DNA of 7,924 nt from Thioalkalivibrio sp. (GTDB lineage: Bacteria > Pseudomonadota > Gammaproteobacteria > Ectothiorhodospirales > Ectothiorhodospiraceae). A program made the position numbers and the translations under genes. Under the pieces are notes generated by a model. It had not been told where the DNA came from. It made no database searches and worked only from the letters and a program-made list of their open reading frames with translations. Positions within the stretch are counted from its first letter, which is position 1; the number at the start of each line of letters is the position of its first letter. The DNA lies in NCBI GenBank assembly GCA_007119005.1, contig SKQM01000146.1, positions 1-7,924 of the forward strand, given 5' to 3'. This document shows positions 1-5,628 of this stretch, piece by piece.

Positions 1-600
1 GAGGCGGCCGATGTGAAACAGGCCCGCGAGTCGATGCTGGTGCGGCAGCCGGACCTGATTCTTCTGGACTGGATGCTGCCGGACATCAGCGGCGTCGAGT
101 GGGCGCGTACCCTGAAGGAAGCCCCGCATACCCGTAACCTGCCCATCATCATGCTGACGGCCCGTGGCGAGGAGGAGGACCGCGTTCGTGGCCTCGAATT
201 CGGTGCCGACGACTACGTCACCAAGCCGTTCTCCCCGCGTGAACTGATTGCGAGGATCCGCGCTGTGCTGCGGCGCACCACACCGACGAGCAGCGATGAA
301 CCGGTGGAGGTCGATGGTCTGCGGCTGGATCCCGTGAGTCACCGCGTGACCGGGAACGGCAGAACCCTGGAGATGGGGCCGACCGAATACCGTCTGCTGC
401 ACTTTTTCATGACTCACCAGGACCGTGTGTTCACTCGGGGGCAATTACTCGATAACGTATGGGGCACCAACGTCTACGTGGAAGAGCGCACGGTCGATGT
501 CCACATACGCCGCCTCCGCATCGCCCTCGCGGACTCCGGACACGATGCCCTGGTGCAGACGATCCGCGGCGCCGGTTACCGTTTCTCCCGTCAACCCTGA
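1..600 (+). CDS. phoB: Phosphate regulon response regulator PhoB (5' end outside window)
   Basis: OmpR/PhoB-class two-component response regulator that, once phosphorylated by PhoR, binds Pho boxes and recruits RNA polymerase to phosphate-starvation genes. The frame is open from base 1, and comparison with E. coli PhoB from memory indicates about 30 N-terminal residues are missing, including the acidic pair of the receiver. In the visible 199 residues the phospho-acceptor is Asp23 (LLDWMLPD, codon 67-69), the switch Thr is residue 53 ([14 protein letters not shown]) and the conserved Lys is residue 75 (YVTKPFSP). A winged-helix DNA-binding domain follows from about residue 100, with the near-invariant PhoB stretches [35 protein letters not shown] and GAGYRFS. 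The recognition helix ([10 protein letters not shown]) is intact, so target recognition should be the classical Pho box, consistent with the sites upstream of pstS. The first in-window start-like codon (GTG at 13) is internal, not the true start. Confidence 0.96.
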   Translation, partial: EAADVKQARESMLVRQPDLILLDWMLPDISGVEWARTLKEAPHTRNLPIIMLTARGEEEDRVRGLEFGADDYVTKPFSPRELIARIRAVLRRTTPTSSDEPVEVDGLRLDPVSHRVTGNGRTLEMGPTEYRLLHFFMTHQDRVFTRGQLLDNVWGTNVYVEERTVDVHIRRLRIALADSGHDALVQTIRGAGYRFSRQP

Positions 601-616
601 ACCCGTGGCAGGGGAT

Positions 617-687
617 AACGGGGCTAACCACAACGGGGACAGAGTTATAAATCTGTCCCCGTTGTTGCGGTTTTGATGTCCCCGTTG
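617..687. repeat. GGGGACAG-type palindromic repeat cluster in the phoB-phoR gap
   Basis: The core is a near-perfect 36-bp palindrome at 630-665. The left arm 630-643 (ACAACGGGGACAGA) is exactly complementary to the right arm 652-665 (TCTGTCCCCGTTGT). The 8-nt centre is itself almost symmetrical (TTATAA at 645-650), leaving only the 644/651 pair mismatched. An 11-bp direct copy of part of the right arm (TGTCCCCGTTG, 654-664) recurs at 677-687, and a fragment of the left arm (AACGGGG) lies at 617-623. From general knowledge, GGGGACAG...CTGTCCCC palindromes with an AT-rich centre are dispersed in many proteobacterial genomes and often lie near REP-associated tyrosine transposases. No transposase is present here. 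The hairpin has no T-run after it, so it is not a standard terminator, but it could pause polymerase or block exonucleases between phoB and phoR. Confidence 0.8.
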
Positions 688-701
688 CCTACGTTGTTCA
701 G

Positions 702-2036
702 ATGGCGATAAGACCTCAAAACCCATGGCCGATGGTCTACGTCAGGGCCTCCCTGGCACTGCTGGCGGTGCTGTTGCTGGGACTTCTGACGGGGCGCTGG
801 TTGTTGGTCCTGTTACTGGCGGCGCTCGCGGCCCTGGTCTGGGACTGGATCAATCTCCGGCGCCTCGAGCACTGGCTGCGTCTGGCTCGCAAGCTGGATC
901 CGCCGAAATCCGTGGGGCTTTGGGGCGAGGTCTTCGACGGCCTGCACCGGATGCGCAAGCGGAGCCGCGACCGGGACCAGCGGCGCCGCAACCTGGTGCG
1001 GAACTACCGGGATTCGATCAAGGCGATGCCGGACGCTACCGTGGTGCTGTCCGGCGATTACCAGGTCGAATGGTGCAACCAGGCGGCACGGGACCTGCTC
1101 GGTCTGCGGTGGCCACAGGACGAGGGTCAGCGCATCAGCAACATCGTGCGCCACCCCGAATTCGTGACCTTTCTCTCGCAGTACACGCGCGAGGCACGGA
1201 TGATATCCCTGCCATCGCCCGTGGATGGTCGGCTCTGGCTGGAGGTTCGGCTGGTGCCTTATGCGAAGAAGCGCTACCTGCTGCTGGCGCGTGACACCAC
1301 CGCATTGCGGCGCCTCGAAACCATGCGCAGTGATTTCGTCGCCAACGTCTCGCACGAACTGCGTACCCCGTTGACGGTGATCTACGGGGTCAGCGAGACA
1401 CTGGGCCAGGAACTCGGTGATGACCCCGAATATGCGCGGTCCGTGCAATTGCTGCAGGAGCAGGCGGAGCGGATGAAGACGCTGGTTGACGATCTGTTGC
1501 TGCTGGCCCGGCTCGAGACCGGCGGCGCACCGCGCGACCGTCAGTGGATCGATGTGGCGCAGCTTCTGGGGGTGCTCGTGGAGGAGGGGCGTTTGCTGTC
1601 CGGCTCCCGCCAGCATCAGATTGCGATGGAAGCTGACTCGGGCCTGATGGTCCTGGGAAACGAAAAGGAACTGCACAGCGCATTTGCAAACCTGCTCGCC
1701 AATGCGATCAATTACACGCCGGACGGGGGCCGGATCGACCTGCATTGGTCATCCGACGCATCGGGTGCCCAGTTTCGGATACGTGACACGGGGATCGGCA
1801 TCGGCGCACAGCATATCGAGCGGCTGACCGAGCGCTTCTACCGGGTCGACACCGGTCGCTCCAAGAGCCGGGGCGGCACCGGTCTCGGGCTTGCGATCGT
1901 CAAGCACGTGCTGATGCGTCACGGTGCCCAGCTGACCATCCACAGTGAGCCCGGCAAGGGCAGCACGTTCGTCTGTTCGTTCCCACCCGGTATTCTGCGT
2001 TACCCGAGCCTGGATCCCGAGCGGGTGACCGCGTGA
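702..2036 (+). CDS. phoR: Phosphate regulon sensor histidine kinase PhoR
   Basis: Inner-membrane histidine kinase that phosphorylates PhoB in low phosphate and, in the known system, is held inactive through PhoU and the PstSCAB transporter. The protein has 444 residues, close to the family's usual ~430. Two membrane segments lie within residues 14-49, separated by a very short turn (TGRW), so there is essentially no periplasmic sensor. A basic linker (about 85-101) leads to a PAS domain (about 105-200, with DATVVLSGDYQVEWCNQAA). The H-box has His218 in FVANVSHELRTPLT. The ATPase has the N-box (NLLANAINYTPDGG, from 330), the G1 box DTGIGIG (362-368), the F-box ERFYRVD (377-383) and the G2 box GGTGLGLAIVKH (391-402). 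All catalytic motifs are intact. No Shine-Dalgarno sequence precedes the ATG at 702. An alternative in-frame ATG at 732 also lacks one and would shorten the segment before TM1, so 702 is kept. The stop overlaps the next gene's start. Confidence 0.96.
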   Translation: MAIRPQNPWPMVYVRASLALLAVLLLGLLTGRWLLVLLLAALAALVWDWINLRRLEHWLRLARKLDPPKSVGLWGEVFDGLHRMRKRSRDRDQRRRNLVRNYRDSIKAMPDATVVLSGDYQVEWCNQAARDLLGLRWPQDEGQRISNIVRHPEFVTFLSQYTREARMISLPSPVDGRLWLEVRLVPYAKKRYLLLARDTTALRRLETMRSDFVANVSHELRTPLTVIYGVSETLGQELGDDPEYARSVQLLQEQAERMKTLVDDLLLLARLETGGAPRDRQWIDVAQLLGVLVEEGRLLSGSRQHQIAMEADSGLMVLGNEKELHSAFANLLANAINYTPDGGRIDLHWSSDASGAQFRIRDTGIGIGAQHIERLTERFYRVDTGRSKSRGGTGLGLAIVKHVLMRHGAQLTIHSEPGKGSTFVCSFPPGILRYPSLDPERVTA

Positions 2037-2866
2037 CCGGGGCCGCCGGCGTATTCCTTCCGGTGATGCTGCTGTGGGCGCTACTGTCCGGAGCGATTGC
2101 GGCCGAATCCGGCGCGCCCGAGACGCGGGCGCATGCCTATATGGCGCTCGACCCGCCGGATTGGGAGTCCGCGCGTGCCGCGTTCGAGGAGGCCGCAGAG
2201 GCGGGTTCGACGACTGCGATGAGCCATCTCGGCTGGATGTACGACGAGGGCCACGGGGTCGCACGTGACGGCGACTTGGCCGTGCACTGGTATAGCCGCG
2301 CTGCCCGCGCCGGTGCGCATGACTTCGCAATGAAGGTCGGCTGGATGTACCTGTCGGGTGATGGCGTGACCCGCGACCGCGACCAGGCGGAATACTGGTT
2401 CAGCCATGCGATCGAGGCCGGACACGCCCCTGCTCGCACTGCCTGGGCCTCGGTGCTGATCGCCGATGCGCTGGGTGGCATGAGTCCCGAACGCGTGTTC
2501 GAGGCCCGTTCGTTGCTCGAAGAGGCTCTGGATCAGGGGCAACTGCTGGCATCGTACTTCCTCGCGCGCCTCTACATCGAGGGCATCGGCGGACACCCGG
2601 TCGACGACGCGATGGCCGTGCACTACACCCGGATCGGGGCCGGGAGTGGCCACGCACAGATGCAGGGCTGGCTCGCATTCATGTATTACAACGGCCAAGG
2701 CGTTGATGCGGATCCGGTGACCGCGGCCAAGTGGGCGAACCTGGCGGCCGCCGAGGGTGACTCCCTCGGCAACCAGTTGCGTCTGGTTCTTGATGAGCAG
2801 CTTGAGCCGGATCTAATCCAGGAAGCGCGCCGGCGCGCGGTGGAGTGGGCGCTCGCAAGGCCCTGA
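2033..2866 (+). CDS. Exported Sel1-like repeat protein
   Basis: A 277-residue protein made almost entirely of Sel1-like (SLR, TPR-related) helical repeats, which usually act as protein-protein interaction scaffolds. A hydrophobic N-terminus (about 7-22) ending in AIAA before Glu25 looks like a cleavable signal peptide, although its n-region lacks basic residues; periplasmic location is therefore inferred. Clear repeats lie at about 59-94 (LGWMYDEGHGV, D, A, W, AARAG), 95-130 (VGWMYLSGDGV), 171-207 (LARLYIEGIGG) and 208-243 (LAFMYYNGQGV). A divergent repeat at 131-170 and a helical hairpin before the first (WESARAAFEEAAEAG) complete the solenoid. The GTG start overlaps the phoR stop (GTGA at 2033-2036), so translation is probably coupled to phoR. 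An in-frame ATG at 2066 would remove much of the signal sequence and has no better ribosome site. A role linked to phosphate sensing or envelope proteins is suggested only by position. Confidence 0.85.
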   Translation: MTGAAGVFLPVMLLWALLSGAIAAESGAPETRAHAYMALDPPDWESARAAFEEAAEAGSTTAMSHLGWMYDEGHGVARDGDLAVHWYSRAARAGAHDFAMKVGWMYLSGDGVTRDRDQAEYWFSHAIEAGHAPARTAWASVLIADALGGMSPERVFEARSLLEEALDQGQLLASYFLARLYIEGIGGHPVDDAMAVHYTRIGAGSGHAQMQGWLAFMYYNGQGVDADPVTAAKWANLAAAEGDSLGNQLRLVLDEQLEPDLIQEARRRAVEWALARP

Positions 2867-2870
2867 GGAA
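2865..2870 (+). promoter_or_regulatory. Ribosome binding site deciding the FKBP gene start
   Basis: GAGGAA lies 7 nt before the ATG at 2878 and overlaps the TGA stop (2864-2866) of the Sel1 gene. The frame extends further upstream to a GTG at 2845, but that codon is inside the Sel1 gene and would put a basic extension (MGARKALRKRF) before the membrane segment. The site therefore favours 2878 and also suggests that ribosomes finishing the Sel1 gene re-initiate on the FKBP gene. Confidence 0.7.
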
Positions 2871-2877
2871 GCGGTTC

Positions 2878-3429
2878 ATGTTGAAAGTCATCCTGTTCAG
2901 TCTGTTGGCTCTGGTCGTGGTTTTTCTGGGGGCGCGTTCCTGCGGGCTCACGCCGGAGCAGATCGAGGACCGGATCCTGCTTGCCGAGATGAACGCGGAG
3001 GAGGGGAGCGCCTATCGCATGGCGCAACGCCAGCGCGCCGGAGTGGTGACCCTCGATAACGGTCTTCAGATCGAACTCCTCACCGAGGGGGATGGTCCGG
3101 TGCCCGACGAGACGGACTGGGTGCAGGTTCATTACCGCGGCTGGCACATCGACGGCCGCGAGTTCGAGAACTCCTGGCGCAGAGGTGAGCCGGCCACGAT
3201 ACCGGTGGAGCGCACGATTCCCGGCTGGCGCGAGGTTCTGGTGGCGACTCCGGTGGGCACACGACTGCGGCTCGTGATTCCCCCGGAACTGGCTTACGGA
3301 CGGGCCGGTGCTGGCAGGATCGGCCCGGAGGAGACGCTGGTCTTCGAGCTCGCTCTCCTGGCGATCGTCGAGCCCGAGGAGGCAGTGGAGCGAGAGGAAT
3401 GGGAGCAGCCAGTCCCGGGGCTCCGTTGA
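2878..3429 (+). CDS. Membrane-anchored FKBP-type peptidyl-prolyl cis-trans isomerase
   Basis: Predicted proline isomerase/chaperone of the FKBP family, acting on exported proteins on the outer face of the inner membrane. The protein has 183 residues from the ATG at 2878. Residues 3-18 form a hydrophobic anchor. It is followed by Arg-Ser-Cys22, which does not fit a good lipobox because of Arg at -2, so a signal anchor is more likely than a lipoprotein. A short charged helix (about 25-54) leads to a complete FKBP domain (about 56-164), with VHYRGW (Tyr86), GREFENSW (Phe96), RRGEPATIPV, TIPGWREVL (Ile114, Trp117), PPELAYG (Tyr140) and LVFELALL (Phe156). The Asp that follows the first pocket Phe in most FKBPs is Glu97 here. 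An acidic tail (EPEEAVEREEWE) follows. It lacks the N-terminal dimerisation domain of FkpA/Mip types and is therefore shorter than those. It lies immediately after the Sel1 gene and is probably co-translated with it. Confidence 0.9.
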   Translation: MLKVILFSLLALVVVFLGARSCGLTPEQIEDRILLAEMNAEEGSAYRMAQRQRAGVVTLDNGLQIELLTEGDGPVPDETDWVQVHYRGWHIDGREFENSWRRGEPATIPVERTIPGWREVLVATPVGTRLRLVIPPELAYGRAGAGRIGPEETLVFELALLAIVEPEEAVEREEWEQPVPGLR

Positions 3430-3557
3430 AAGCTGACGATCATGGCGATACACGCCGCCCCGAAGGATGAAAGCGCAGGCGCTGTATGGAGTGCGGCGGC
3501 ATGGGCAACCATGGGTCGCGCGCGCTACCCGCGATTTTCACGCTGGAGGATGAGGAT
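3430..3557. other. Gap between the FKBP gene and the unknown membrane protein gene
   Basis: This 128-nt stretch is non-coding if the downstream gene starts at GTG 3558. If it starts at ATG 3486 or 3501 instead, part of the stretch is coding. I see no convincing promoter, Pho half-site array or terminator. The only symmetry is a 5-bp inverted repeat with a 2-nt loop at 3472-3483 (AGCGC AG GCGCT), too tight to call a hairpin. Confidence 0.4.
3545..3549 (+). promoter_or_regulatory. Ribosome binding site favouring a GTG start at 3558
   Basis: GGAGG ends 8 nt before GTG 3558, and a second purine run (GAGG) follows it. No comparable site precedes the upstream in-frame ATG codons at 3486 and 3501. 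Starting at 3558 also places the membrane segment close to the N-terminus, as expected for a signal anchor. Confidence 0.55.
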
Positions 3558-4427
3558 GTGTTCGGCGGTCTGATGTCTCCTTGGGGAATCATGGTTCTCC
3601 TACTCGTGCTCGGCCTGCTTGGTTCCGCCGTGCTGATCCTGCTCTGGCTGCGCCTGCGTCGGATCCGCCTGCAGATCGAGGGCCGCTACCTGGCGGGAGT
3701 CGCGGAGTTTCACGGTCAACAGGCACCGCCGAAAGCCGCCGAGGTACTGGCGCAGATCCCGGGTGAGGCGGCGCGGCGGTTGCTGCAGGGCATGATCGCC
3801 CGCGGGCACTCCATGGGCCCGGTGTCCTGGTCCGCGCGGGGCCGGATGCGCTACGACCAGGATGAACGTGAAAGACCGGTGGAGGCCGAGACCTTCAGCA
3901 TCCCCGGGCAGTGGTGGGCCCAGATCCGCCGGGTCCGGCTTCGCCATCTGGGCTGGATCGACGAGATGCATCAGGTCGAGGCTGGCTCGGTCACGAGCGG
4001 ATACTGGTGGCTGGGGTTCTACCGGCTCCAGCATCCGTCAGCCCGATCCTCGGAACTCGCGCTGAGGGCCCAGGCCCTCGGCGAGGCAGTGCTGACGCCC
4101 TGGATCTGGTTCGACGGGCGGCGGATCGAATGGGACGATCAGGACGATGACCGCGTCTGGGTCGGGCGAACGCGCCCCGAGGGCCTCGGCATCCGCCTGC
4201 AGATGGACAAAATGGGCCGCCCTCTGCACCTGGAAGTCCGGGATCCCGTCGGTGGCGAGCGGGTACGCTTCGAATACACGGGCTGGAACTGGTCCGATCA
4301 GGGTCTGCGACCGGCAAGGTTCCGCGTGATCGAGGCCCCCGGGAGCGTGAACGAGTTCGAGCGTCTCGATCTGCAGCTGGGTCCGGTTCGGCAGGCTCCG
4401 CGCATGGAAGAACCCGCGTCCCGATGA
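3558..4427 (+). CDS. Single-span membrane protein of unknown function (DUF6544-like)
   Basis: I do not firmly recognise this protein. From the preferred GTG start it has 289 residues; the frame extends to ATG 3486, which would give 313. A strong membrane segment (MVLLLVLGLLGSAVLILLWL, starting about residue 12) is followed by a basic stretch (RLRRIRLQ), so the N-terminus is probably outside or the segment is a stop-transfer type; topology is uncertain. The soluble part is rich in Trp and Arg, with an early GPVSWSARGRMRY segment, then VEAETFSIPGQWWAQIRRV, a central WWLGFYRL, LGEAVLTPWIWFDGRRIEW and a late beta-rich stretch ending GLRPARFRVIEAP. This order (ring-like beta strands around an 'E.vltP.iWf' helix) resembles the DUF6544 family as I remember it, but that is not verified. 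It sits between the FKBP gene and the pstS promoter, whose first Pho half-site begins only 9 nt after its stop. No enzymatic motif is visible. Confidence 0.75.
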   Translation: MFGGLMSPWGIMVLLLVLGLLGSAVLILLWLRLRRIRLQIEGRYLAGVAEFHGQQAPPKAAEVLAQIPGEAARRLLQGMIARGHSMGPVSWSARGRMRYDQDERERPVEAETFSIPGQWWAQIRRVRLRHLGWIDEMHQVEAGSVTSGYWWLGFYRLQHPSARSSELALRAQALGEAVLTPWIWFDGRRIEWDDQDDDRVWVGRTRPEGLGIRLQMDKMGRPLHLEVRDPVGGERVRFEYTGWNWSDQGLRPARFRVIEAPGSVNEFERLDLQLGPVRQAPRMEEPASR

Positions 4428-4436
4428 ACGGCTCGC

Positions 4437-4480
4437 CTGTCACGGAATTGTCATGTTGCAGTCATATCGTTGTGATCCGG
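4437..4480 (+). promoter_or_regulatory. Double Pho box (PhoB operator) upstream of pstS
   Basis: Four TGTCA-like half-sites recur at exactly 11-bp spacing: CTGTCA at 4437, TTGTCA at 4448, CAGTCA at 4459 and TTGTGA at 4470. Known PhoB binds direct repeats of CTGTCAT with 11-bp periodicity as head-to-tail dimers, two half-sites per dimer, so this array fits two adjacent dimers. The first two half-sites match the consensus best; the promoter-proximal pair is weaker. The array starts 9 nt after the preceding stop codon, and the encoded PhoB has an intact recognition helix. Confidence 0.88.
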
Positions 4481-4486
4481 CGGACC

Positions 4487-4492
4487 GATACT
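4487..4492 (+). promoter_or_regulatory. Probable -10 element of the pstS promoter
   Basis: GATACT matches TATAAT at four of six positions and begins 6 nt after the end of the Pho box array. At PhoB-activated promoters the Pho box replaces the -35 element and sits just upstream of the -10, as here. No good -35 hexamer is visible 17 bp upstream. Transcription would start near 4499, giving a leader of about 70 nt. Confidence 0.55.
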
Positions 4493-4555
4493 GCTCACCG
4501 CGAATCAACGGCACCGGCTCGAACGCCTGCCCTGTTCGTGACCGCCATTCCAACT

Positions 4556-4562
4556 GAGGAAG
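4556..4562 (+). promoter_or_regulatory. Ribosome binding site deciding the pstS start
   Basis: GAGGAAG is 7 nt before ATG 4570 but only 1 nt before the in-frame ATG 4564. The spacing favours initiation at 4570, giving a signal peptide that starts MTIKKS. Confidence 0.75.
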
Positions 4563-4569
4563 CATGATT

Positions 4570-5526
4570 ATGACGATCAAGAAATCCCTGGTCCTGGGCG
4601 TTGTCGCAGCCTTGGGCGTTTCCGTTTCCGTGGCGACTGCCGACGTCGATCCGAACCTGCCGAGCTACGAGCGTGTGTCCGGTATCTCGGGCAATCTGAG
4701 CTCGGTCGGTTCCGATACGCTGAACAACCTGATGACCCTGTGGGCGGAAGAGTTCGCGAAGTTCTATCCGAACGTGAACATCCAGATTCAGGGCGCCGGC
4801 ACCTCCACCGCTCCTCCGGCGCTGACCGAGGGCACCTCCAACTTCGGCCCCATGAGCCGTCCGATGCGCGATTCCGAACAGCGCGCGTTCGAGGAGCGCC
4901 ACGGTTACCCGGCCACGCTGGTGCCGGTTGCCATCGACATGATCGCGGTGTACGTGAACAAGGACAATCCGGTCGAGGGTCTGACCATGCAGCAGGTCGA
5001 CGCGGTCTTCTCCGCCACCCGCACCTGCGGCTATGACCGCGACATCAACACCTGGGGTGACGCCGGCATGACCGGTGGCTGGGCCAACCGCGACATCACC
5101 ATCTTTGGTCGCAACGCGGTTTCCGGCACCTACGGCTTCTTCAAGGAAGTGGCGCTGTGTGGTGGCGACTTCCGGTCGACCGTTAACGAGCAGCCCGGTT
5201 CCTCGGCCGTGGTACGCGGTGTCGAGCAGACCCTCGGCGGAATCGGCTATTCCGGCATCGGCTACCGCACCTCCGGTGTGCGCGTGGTTCCTTTGAACGG
5301 CTTCGAGGCCACGGCCGACAACGCGGCGACCGGCGACTACCCGCTGGCCCGCTTCCTGTACGTTGCCGCGAACCAGCACCCGGAAAACGGCTGGAACCCG
5401 CTGGAGCGCGAGTTCTTCCGCATGGTGCTGTCGCGTGAAGGGCAGGAAGTCGTGAACCGCGACGGCTACGTGACGCTTTCCGCCGCGGCTGCGGAGCGCT
5501 TCCGCACCGAGTTCAATCTCGACTGA
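4570..5526 (+). CDS. pstS: Periplasmic phosphate-binding protein PstS
   Basis: High-affinity phosphate-binding component of the PstSCAB ABC importer; it captures phosphate in the periplasm and delivers it to PstC/PstA. The protein has 318 residues from ATG 4570; an in-frame ATG at 4564 adds two residues but is poorly spaced from the ribosome site. The signal peptide has basic residues 4-5, a hydrophobic core at about 6-21 and a likely cut after VATA (residue 24). Ligand-contact regions of the family are visible: VGSDTL (46-51), GAGTSTAPPAL (75-85), SRPM (96-99) and GRNAVSGTYGFF (180-191). Residues 263-301 (LYVAANQHPENG to the REGQEVV segment) match the usual C-terminal lobe. Two cysteines (153 and 197) remain in the mature protein and could form a disulfide. 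It is the first gene after the double Pho box and is separated from pstC by a stable hairpin, so strong starvation-induced expression is expected. Confidence 0.96.
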   Translation: MTIKKSLVLGVVAALGVSVSVATADVDPNLPSYERVSGISGNLSSVGSDTLNNLMTLWAEEFAKFYPNVNIQIQGAGTSTAPPALTEGTSNFGPMSRPMRDSEQRAFEERHGYPATLVPVAIDMIAVYVNKDNPVEGLTMQQVDAVFSATRTCGYDRDINTWGDAGMTGGWANRDITIFGRNAVSGTYGFFKEVALCGGDFRSTVNEQPGSSAVVRGVEQTLGGIGYSGIGYRTSGVRVVPLNGFEATADNAATGDYPLARFLYVAANQHPENGWNPLEREFFRMVLSREGQEVVNRDGYVTLSAAAAERFRTEFNLD

Positions 5527-5549
5527 GTTTTGATGCAGTAAGCGACGCA

Positions 5550-5579
5550 GGCCCCCGCCACTTGCAGTGGTCGGGGGCC
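5550..5579 (+). terminator. GC-rich stem-loop between pstS and pstC
   Basis: A 13-bp stem pairs 5550-5562 with 5566-5579, with one bulged T (5571) and a 3-nt loop (TGC); the lower eight pairs are nearly all G-C. The bases after it (TCGTTACCTTG) have no T-run, so complete intrinsic termination is unlikely. The better reading is a partial attenuator or an RNA-stabilising 3' hairpin that lets pstS mRNA outnumber the downstream permease message, as often seen after binding-protein genes in ABC importer operons. Confidence 0.65.
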
Positions 5580-5616
5580 TCGTTACCTTGAACGTTACCC
5601 AGGATTTCGACAGGCG

Positions 5617-5622
5617 AAGGGG
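5617..5622 (+). promoter_or_regulatory. Ribosome binding site of pstC
   Basis: AAGGGG ends 6 nt before ATG 5629. No stop codon or better start lies between the site and the conserved N-terminal region, so this sets the pstC start. Confidence 0.65.
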
Positions 5623-5628
5623 TTCACC

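Noticed and set aside
630..670. The palindrome as an intrinsic terminator of phoB
   Set aside because: There is no T-run directly after the stem, and phoBR is normally one operon; a dispersed repeat explains the sequence better.
813..1745. A 310-codon minus-strand frame opposite phoR
   Set aside because: phoR has all kinase motifs in its own frame; the antisense product has no domain and no ribosome site that I can see.
2845..2877. Upstream GTG start for the FKBP gene
   Set aside because: It lies inside the Sel1 gene, and the ATG at 2878 has a well-spaced GAGGAA site.
2932..2946. Lipoprotein lipobox in the FKBP protein (GARSC, Cys22)
   Set aside because: Arg at -2 does not fit the usual small or hydrophobic residues of a lipobox, so I treat the segment as a signal anchor.
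2686..3453. A 255-codon minus-strand frame across the Sel1 and FKBP genes
   Set aside because: It overlaps two well-supported genes and has low-complexity Arg/Ser/Pro-rich sequence typical of antisense shadows.
3472..3483. An inverted repeat upstream of the unknown gene
   Set aside because: A 5-bp stem with a 2-nt loop is too short and tight to support a hairpin or an operator call.
4520..4538. A hairpin in the pstS leader (CGAAC/GTTCG with a 9-nt loop)
   Set aside because: Five base pairs with a long loop is expected by chance; there is no riboswitch-like structure around it.
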